From the NCBI GenBank assembly GCA_002433065.1, contig DJHK01000028.1, positions 123,933 to 144,247 of the forward strand: a stretch of DNA of 20,315 nt, given 5' to 3'. Positions 15,502 to 20,315 of the stretch are shown here, in pieces (position 1 is the first letter of the stretch; each line of letters starts with the position of its first letter). Origin of the DNA: Chloroflexi bacterium UBA6622 (GTDB taxonomy: Bacteria; Chloroflexota; UBA11872). Under the pieces are notes generated by a model. The model had not been told where the DNA came from, ran no database searches, and saw only the letters and a list, made by a program, of their open reading frames with translations. A program made the position numbers and the translations under genes.

Positions 15502-16290
15502 CTATACCTGATTCCAGTGAACACTGAACTCCCAGTCTTGGTCGGCCTCAATCCACCCAGTGATTTTCGATTCACGGGCCAGTAGCGTTCTGAGCTTTCC
15601 AAGGTCCGATGTGTTGATGGTGTTTATAGCGGTAAGGACAGGCCATTTATGTGCACTTGGTGGCGCCGACTTAAGGCCCGCTTGTTCACTCAGGAGTACA
15701 GCGACGACATTTGCAGGGGTCAGGGTTGCGCCGGTAGTCAGGCCCAGAAGTTGCTCAGCAAGCTCTGGACGATGTACAAAACGCCGGGTTAGTTGAGTGC
15801 CAACAGCGGCAAGGCACCCGACAGGAAGGACGGTGGTTGCACCTTCAGGCATGGCTGGCTCATGATCTGCAGGGAGTTTCAGTAACCGTCGTCGCGCGCC
15901 ATCGGCTTCGACGATCAACACGTCCGCGTCTGAATCGTGAAGAAGCGCTGGCGCCATTTCCGGTTCGATCCCCTCAAATCGACGGGGTGTGGGATTTGAG
16001 GTGACCACGGTGATAATGGGATGCGTCTTCAGGGCTTCAGGGAGTTCTCTGCTCCATGAGGTTGGTTTTGAGATGACCAACTTTGGGGATCTGACCATCG
16101 AAGGAGCGTGAATGACGGTTGATTTTGACGTCACGACACGCAAACCTCGGTCAGCGAGTGCATGTGCCAAGGCGAACATAGTGGTGGTTTTTCCGCCGGC
16201 TCCCACGATTGCAACGATATCGCCATATGTTGCGATGTCGCTGAGGGATGCGACAGCGTTCTCTGAGGAGTGCGATGCTGCTGGCTGCAT
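15502..16290 (-). CDS. yqeC: YqeC-type putative selenium-dependent hydroxylase accessory protein
   Basis: Proteins of this family (TIGR03172-like) are proposed accessory factors for selenium-dependent molybdenum hydroxylases; the biochemical activity is not established. The 262-residue product has a nucleotide-binding GAGGKTTT loop at residues 30-37, TSKSTVIHAP, and the family hallmark IVEADGARRRLLKLPADHEPAMP. Length is typical. None of the usual partners (molybdenum hydroxylase subunits, selD, yqeB, molybdenum cofactor transferases) is present in the window. The gene is divergent from the Ldh2 gene with only 39 bases between start codons, which leaves little room for two separate promoters. 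It is followed by the M20 peptidase gene. Confidence 0.8.
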   Translation of the reverse strand: MQPAASHSSENAVASLSDIATYGDIVAIVGAGGKTTTMFALAHALADRGLRVVTSKSTVIHAPSMVRSPKLVISKPTSWSRELPEALKTHPIITVVTSNPTPRRFEGIEPEMAPALLHDSDADVLIVEADGARRRLLKLPADHEPAMPEGATTVLPVGCLAAVGTQLTRRFVHRPELAEQLLGLTTGATLTPANVVAVLLSEQAGLKSAPPSAHKWPVLTAINTINTSDLGKLRTLLARESKITGWIEADQDWEFSVHWNQV

Positions 16291-16329
16291 AGGGGCAATT
16301 TAGCTCTCGTGGTTAGGGTGTTGCACTCG

Positions 16330-17406
16330 ATGGATAAGCCTAGCTCTACAACGCGTCTTTTCGCTCACGGTTTGTTGATTGATTTTGCGACGGAAGTTCT
16401 TATGGGTGTCGGGTTGTCTAGTGTCGATGCTCGACTAACTGCCGACTCGCTAGTTGCTGCCAATCTTCGTGGTGTAGATACCCACGGGATCGTACGGTTG
16501 CCAATCTACGTAGATCGGTTGCGGCAGGGATTGGTTAATGTAAGTCCTGACATTAAGTTGGTGAGCGACGGACCGACCACAGTGGTGGTGGACGGAGATG
16601 CTGGACTAGGGCAGGTTGTTAGTGATCGGGCGATCACGACGACGATCGACCGGGCGCGAGAACACGGTTCGTGTTGGACCGGCGTTAGAAACTCTACCCA
16701 CAATGGCACGCAAGCCTATTGGGCCCTGCGAGGCGCACGAGCAGGTTGTGTGACCTTCGCATTTACGAATGGAGAAGCCATTGTGGCCCCGTGGGGAGGG
16801 AGTGAACGATTTCTCTCAACGAATCCGGTGTGTGTTGCTGTACCTACTGATCCTCCAGACGAACTTGTTTTGGATATGGCTACGTCGCAGGTTGCTGGTG
16901 GGCACATACTCCTTGCTAAGAGCCGGGGTGAGTCGATACCCGAGGGCTGGGCTCTCGATTCTGAGGGTAATCCAACTACCGATCCTGATGGTTACCTCAA
17001 CGGCGGAACAATCTTGCCGTTAGGTGGGTACAAAGGAGCGGGGCTTTCGTTGATCGTTGACGTGTTAACGGGAATATTGTCAGGTGGGGCTTCGACGGTG
17101 GACGTAGGTTCAATGTACTGGACGTTTGATAAGCCCCAAGATGTTGGACATGCATTCTTGGCAATCGATGTGGAACGCATGATGCCGCTTGCCGACTTTA
17201 AGGACAGGGTAACCGCTACTTTGACGGGAATGCGTGCCGTAGCTCGGCGACCTGGTGTGGATCGTATTTATGCTCCTGGGGATATTGAGCGCGACGCGGA
17301 AGCTCACCGACGTGCTAATGGGTGTCCGCTTACTATGGATATCATCGAAAGCTTGTCCGTCCTAGCGGGTCAGGCGGGTGTTGAGATGCCTGCATCGAGC
17401 GGGTAA
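16330..17406 (+). CDS. Malate/L-lactate dehydrogenase (Ldh2/YlbC family) oxidoreductase
   Basis: This NAD(P)-dependent family includes malate, L-lactate, ureidoglycolate and sulfolactate dehydrogenases and some imine reductases. The 358-residue product shows LRGVDTHGIVRLP (catalytic His about H52), GDAGLGQVV, TNGEAIVAPWGGSERFLSTNP, DMATSQVAGGHILLAKSRG, IPEGWALDSEGNPTTDP and PLGGYKGAGLSLIVDVLTG, in family order. The second conserved His segment, usually NHFG, reads THNG (H124, N125), so the Phe is replaced; this may alter substrate choice. ATG 16330 is chosen because the preceding in-frame codons reach into yqeC; TTAGGG lies 10-15 bases before it. Substrate cannot be named from sequence. Confidence 0.82.
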   Translation: MDKPSSTTRLFAHGLLIDFATEVLMGVGLSSVDARLTADSLVAANLRGVDTHGIVRLPIYVDRLRQGLVNVSPDIKLVSDGPTTVVVDGDAGLGQVVSDRAITTTIDRAREHGSCWTGVRNSTHNGTQAYWALRGARAGCVTFAFTNGEAIVAPWGGSERFLSTNPVCVAVPTDPPDELVLDMATSQVAGGHILLAKSRGESIPEGWALDSEGNPTTDPDGYLNGGTILPLGGYKGAGLSLIVDVLTGILSGGASTVDVGSMYWTFDKPQDVGHAFLAIDVERMMPLADFKDRVTATLTGMRAVARRPGVDRIYAPGDIERDAEAHRRANGCPLTMDIIESLSVLAGQAGVEMPASSG

Positions 17407-17430
17407 TCCACATAACATCGAATCTCCGGC

Positions 17431-17458
17431 TTGGTTAATCTCACGTCGCACGTAAACT
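17431..17458 (+). promoter_or_regulatory. Candidate promoter of the GDP-sugar cluster
   Basis: TTGGTT (17431-17436) and TAAACT (17453-17458), 16 bases apart, resemble a housekeeping -35/-10 pair, matching about 4 of 6 bases each. They lie in the 82-base gap before gmd, 30 bases upstream of its ATG. Weak by itself but correctly placed. Confidence 0.3.
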
Positions 17459-17488
17459 AGGTATGGGTCGTTTCGAATAGGGGTCCAC

Positions 17489-18490
17489 ATGCCCTCAGCT
17501 GTAATCACAGGTGTCACAGGTCAGGATGGTTCCTACCTGGCGGAGTTTCTTCTTGAGAAGGGATATACCGTCGTTGGGATAGTGCGACGGACGAGCACTG
17601 AGAATAATGGTCGTATTGCGCATTTGCAGGATGATCTTGTATTGGAGGCTGGCGATCTCCATGATCAATATTCGATCATTGAGATTCTTCAACGCCATCG
17701 GCCTGACGAGGTGTATAACCTTGCGGCCCAGTCCTTTGTTCCGGCGTCGTGGCGGCAACCTGTCTTAACAGGCGAAGTTACGGCTCTTGGGGCGACGCGC
17801 ATGCTGGAAGCAATTCGTGCCGTTGATCCAGCAATCAAGTTTTACCAAGCGTCCAGCAGCGAGATGTTTGGTCAGGTGCAGGAATGGCCACAGAAGGAGA
17901 CCACGCCGTTTTATCCCCGTAGTCCTTATGGTGTGGCCAAGCTGTACGCTCACTGGATCACGATTAACTACCGTGAGAGTTACGACATGTTTGCTTGTTC
18001 AGGTATATGTTTTAACCATGAGTCTCCAAGGCGTGGCATGGAATTTGTGACGCGTAAGTTGACCTATAGCGCCGCTCGCGTCCATCACGGGGTTGTCACA
18101 TCGGTTCCGTTTGGGGATTTATCGACTAAGCGTGATTGGGGATATGCGCCTGATTTTGTCCGCGGCATGTGGATGATGCTGCAACAGGAAGAGCCGCGTG
18201 ATTACGTGCTGGCAACGGGGGAGACTCACTCGGGATTGGAATTTGCCGACCTTGCGTTTGACCATATCGGTAAGTCAGCAAAGGATCATATTACGACTAG
18301 CGAAGACTTGCTGCGTCCAGCTGAGGTTGAGCATTTGTTTGGAGATCCAGGTTTGATCCGGAAGGATCTGGGGTGGGAGCCATCCGTCACTTTTGCGGAG
18401 TTGGTGCGGCTAATGGTTGACGCTGATATTGAATTGGTTGCCAGTGAAATTGCCCATGCGGAGGTCATGGCTGGTCGGCGAACGGACTGA
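17489..18490 (+). CDS. gmd: GDP-mannose 4,6-dehydratase
   Basis: Gmd converts GDP-D-mannose to GDP-4-keto-6-deoxy-D-mannose using a bound NADP(H). The 333-residue short-chain dehydrogenase has GVTGQDGSYLAEFLLEKGY (GxxGxxG from residue 8), the RRTST cofactor loop, YNLAAQSFVPASW, SSSEMFG, the catalytic YGVAK (Y147, K151), FNHESPRRGMEFVTRK and DWGYAPDFVRGMW, all characteristic of Gmd. AGGGG (17479-17483) stands 5 bases before the ATG. It is the first gene of a co-directional trio with the reductase and the phosphohexomutase, forming a GDP-deoxyhexose route for cell-surface polysaccharide or glycoprotein. Confidence 0.95.
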   Translation: MPSAVITGVTGQDGSYLAEFLLEKGYTVVGIVRRTSTENNGRIAHLQDDLVLEAGDLHDQYSIIEILQRHRPDEVYNLAAQSFVPASWRQPVLTGEVTALGATRMLEAIRAVDPAIKFYQASSSEMFGQVQEWPQKETTPFYPRSPYGVAKLYAHWITINYRESYDMFACSGICFNHESPRRGMEFVTRKLTYSAARVHHGVVTSVPFGDLSTKRDWGYAPDFVRGMWMMLQQEEPRDYVLATGETHSGLEFADLAFDHIGKSAKDHITTSEDLLRPAEVEHLFGDPGLIRKDLGWEPSVTFAELVRLMVDADIELVASEIAHAEVMAGRRTD

Positions 18491-18508
18491 CTGGCCTGCT
18501 GGCAAATC

Positions 18509-19453
18509 GTGCCTGATCCGATCCTAGTTACTGGGGCCTATGGGTTTATGGGGCCCCATGTGCTCGAGGCTTGTTCTGCAGAGGGACACGAGGTTGTTGC
18601 GTCGACTCACGGAGATCACCGTGGAAGGCCTGTGAAGAATCTTGATCTTTGTGACGAAAAAAGCGTTGATGATGTGATCCGTGAAGTTCGGCCAGCGGTG
18701 GTTATCAATCTGGCTGGCGTGGCTGATCCGGGTGAAGCCAAGGCAAATCCGTTGCATGCCTATGATGTGAACGTGCTTGGTCAGCTTCGCTTGATCATCT
18801 CGATGTTGAGACATGTCCCGTCCGCACGTTTGGTGACATTGAGTTCGGCTGAGGTATATGGGAATGTTCAACAATCTAGTCCGGTCACCGAACTGGCACC
18901 CTTGGATCCGTATACGGTTTATGGTGCGTCCAAGGCGGCGGCAGAAATTCAAGCCAAGCAGTTTCATTACGCCGAGCAGCTTAATGTGGTCTGCTTACGG
19001 ATTTTTGGTACGTTGGGACCGGGTCGATCGGCGGCTTATTTTCCGGGTCGACAGGTGCATCAGCTAGCGAAAATTCTTTGTGGTGAGAGTAAACCCATCG
19101 TAGACACGTTTAGTCTTGTTGGAGGACGTGATTATGTTGATGTTCGAGACGTGGCTACGGCGATTGTTGGGGTTATCGAGTGCGGGCGGTCAGGCAGGAC
19201 GTATAACGTTGCGACAGGTTCAGCGACACCGTTACGGTTTTTGATCGAGCGTCTAGTTGCCGTGGCGGGTGTAGATGCCGAGATTCGGGAGGTTGCGAGT
19301 CCTGCGCCTGGTCGGCAATCAATAATCATTGCTGGAGATTCGAGTCGGCTTGTGGAAGACACTGGTTGGCAACCACAGCGACAATTGGATGATTCGCTCC
19401 GAGACGCGTTGGCGTATGTGCAAGACGCCTCTAAATCAAAGGGTTTGGCCTAA
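18509..19453 (+). CDS. NAD-dependent epimerase/dehydratase, GDP-4-keto-6-deoxymannose reductase-like
   Basis: The 314-residue short-chain dehydrogenase has a Rossmann GAYGFMGPH (residues 9-17), NLAGVADPGEAKANP, SSAEVYG, catalytic YGASK (Y138, K142) and RIFGTLGPGR. Following gmd by 18 bases, it most probably reduces GDP-4-keto-6-deoxymannose to GDP-D-rhamnose (Rmd type). The alternative product GDP-L-fucose needs an epimerase/reductase (Fcl), whose sequence hallmarks are not apparent. The start is GTG at 18509; no strong ribosome binding site is visible. The phosphohexomutase frame opens 1 base after its stop. Family assignment is firm, substrate assignment rests on context. Confidence 0.82.
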   Translation: MPDPILVTGAYGFMGPHVLEACSAEGHEVVASTHGDHRGRPVKNLDLCDEKSVDDVIREVRPAVVINLAGVADPGEAKANPLHAYDVNVLGQLRLIISMLRHVPSARLVTLSSAEVYGNVQQSSPVTELAPLDPYTVYGASKAAAEIQAKQFHYAEQLNVVCLRIFGTLGPGRSAAYFPGRQVHQLAKILCGESKPIVDTFSLVGGRDYVDVRDVATAIVGVIECGRSGRTYNVATGSATPLRFLIERLVAVAGVDAEIREVASPAPGRQSIIIAGDSSRLVEDTGWQPQRQLDDSLRDALAYVQDASKSKGLA

Positions 19454-19454
19454 C

Positions 19455-20315
19455 GTGGTATTGAAAGAGACAGAGATCAAGTTCGGTACCGATGGGTGGC
19501 GAGCTGTTATTGGCGGGGATTACACGTTCCATAACGTTGGGCGTGTGGCGCAAGGGTTCGGCAGTTATGTTCGGAAACATTGGAATTGGCAGCGTGGGAT
19601 AGTAGTCGGCTATGACCGACGGTTTGGATCTGAGAGATTCGCTGCTCATGTGGCATCGGTTTTGGTTGGCAACGGTATTCCGGTGCATTTGGTTGATCGT
19701 CCGTGTCCGACGCCGGTTGTTGCGTTTAGTGCGGCTCGGCTTCAGGCGGCCGGTGCAGTCATGATTACGGCCAGTCACAATCCTCCTGCGGACAACGGAT
19801 TCAAGATACGGACTGCTACAGGAGCGGCTGTAGCGCCTGAGAATCTAAGTGAGATCGAAGATGAGGTGGCTCAGGTTGACGGTGATTCGGTGAATTGCAT
19901 GGAGGAGTCATCGGCGGTCGATGCTGGGCTCTGGAATGAATTCAATCCTGACCAAGCGTATTTAGACCATATCAGCACGCTGATCGATCTCGATGGTGTC
20001 CGTGATCGAGATATAGAGGTAGTTATTGATGCGATGTATGGGTCTGCAGCTGCATGGTTGCCACGGGTGCTTGGTGGAGGTCGACTTCGCGTCAGCGAAA
20101 TTCATAGTGCGTGGAATCCACGGTTTCCTGGGCTCGCTAGGCCTGAACCGATTCCGCCGCAGACGGATGAACTATCGGTGGCAGTTCGTGACAGCGAAGC
20201 TGTTGTGGGAATTGCGACGGACGGGGATGGTGATCGTCTTGGCTTGGTGGATGGCTCGGGCGAATTTGTTGATCAGCTCCGCACCATTGCCTTGCTTGCG
20301 TTCTATTTTCTGGAA
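19455..20315 (+). CDS. Phosphoglucomutase/phosphomannomutase, 5' part (cut by the window end)
   Basis: An open frame of 287 codons runs without a stop to the end of the window. It belongs to the alpha-D-phosphohexomutase family: KFGTDGWRAVIG near the N-terminus, the phosphoserine loop MITASHNPPADNGFK (S107), and the metal loop TDGDGDR (D256, D258, D260). The domain 3 sugar-binding and domain 4 phosphate-binding loops are beyond the edge, so mannose versus glucose preference cannot be read. Next to gmd it probably supplies mannose-1-phosphate for GDP-mannose, or glucose-1-phosphate for other nucleotide sugars. The first possible start is GTG 19455, with TTG 19461 as an alternative; neither has a clear ribosome binding site, so coupling to the reductase gene 1 base upstream is likely. 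Confidence 0.88.
   Translation, partial: MVLKETEIKFGTDGWRAVIGGDYTFHNVGRVAQGFGSYVRKHWNWQRGIVVGYDRRFGSERFAAHVASVLVGNGIPVHLVDRPCPTPVVAFSAARLQAAGAVMITASHNPPADNGFKIRTATGAAVAPENLSEIEDEVAQVDGDSVNCMEESSAVDAGLWNEFNPDQAYLDHISTLIDLDGVRDRDIEVVIDAMYGSAAAWLPRVLGGGRLRVSEIHSAWNPRFPGLARPEPIPPQTDELSVAVRDSEAVVGIATDGDGDRLGLVDGSGEFVDQLRTIALLAFYFLE

Overview
The window is a compact bacterial chromosome segment with roughly balanced base composition, short intergenic gaps, ATG/GTG starts and mostly purine-rich ribosome binding sites. Gene content and a Gram-positive-style T-box leader point to a free-living autotroph/prototroph-type bacterium. A Chloroflexota-like (for example SAR202/Dehalococcoidia-type) or related lineage is my best guess, but nothing in the window proves the phylum. 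No tRNA, rRNA, CRISPR array, insertion sequence or phage gene was recognised.

Layout. 35-1018 (-): holA, DNA polymerase III delta. 1169-2974 (+): a class-III aminotransferase of the glutamate-1-semialdehyde aminomutase type followed by a RidA-family imine deaminase. 3017-3643 (-): an orphan DEDDy-type 3'-5' exonuclease domain protein. About 3795-4050 (+): a T-box riboswitch ending in an intrinsic terminator. 4244-13994 (+): an eight-gene branched-chain amino acid operon, ilvB-ilvN-ilvC-leuA-leuC-leuD-leuB-cimA. 13995-14317: a non-coding, hairpin-rich convergent gap. 14318-16290 (-): yqeC followed by an M20 metallopeptidase. 16330-17406 (+): a malate/L-lactate dehydrogenase-type (Ldh2) oxidoreductase. 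17489-20315 (+): gmd, a GDP-4-keto-6-deoxymannose reductase-like gene and the start of a phosphohexomutase gene, a GDP-deoxyhexose module for cell-surface glycans.

How the main operon works. IlvBN, IlvC, LeuA, LeuCD and LeuB cover most of valine and leucine synthesis. CimA makes citramalate from pyruvate and acetyl-CoA, and LeuCD/LeuB can convert it to 2-oxobutyrate, giving a threonine-independent entry to isoleucine. ilvD and the ilvE transaminase are not in the window. Control appears layered. The T-box with its terminator comes first. It is followed by a second leader (4051-4243) with a short ORF containing Leu/Val codons and mutually exclusive hairpins. A third leader-like element sits between ilvC and leuA (7492-7634). 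The two post-T-box elements share a 9-mer, GGATAACCG, placed just after a GC-rich hairpin and in frame with the short ORF. This layered leader arrangement is the most unusual thing I see; its function is inferred only.
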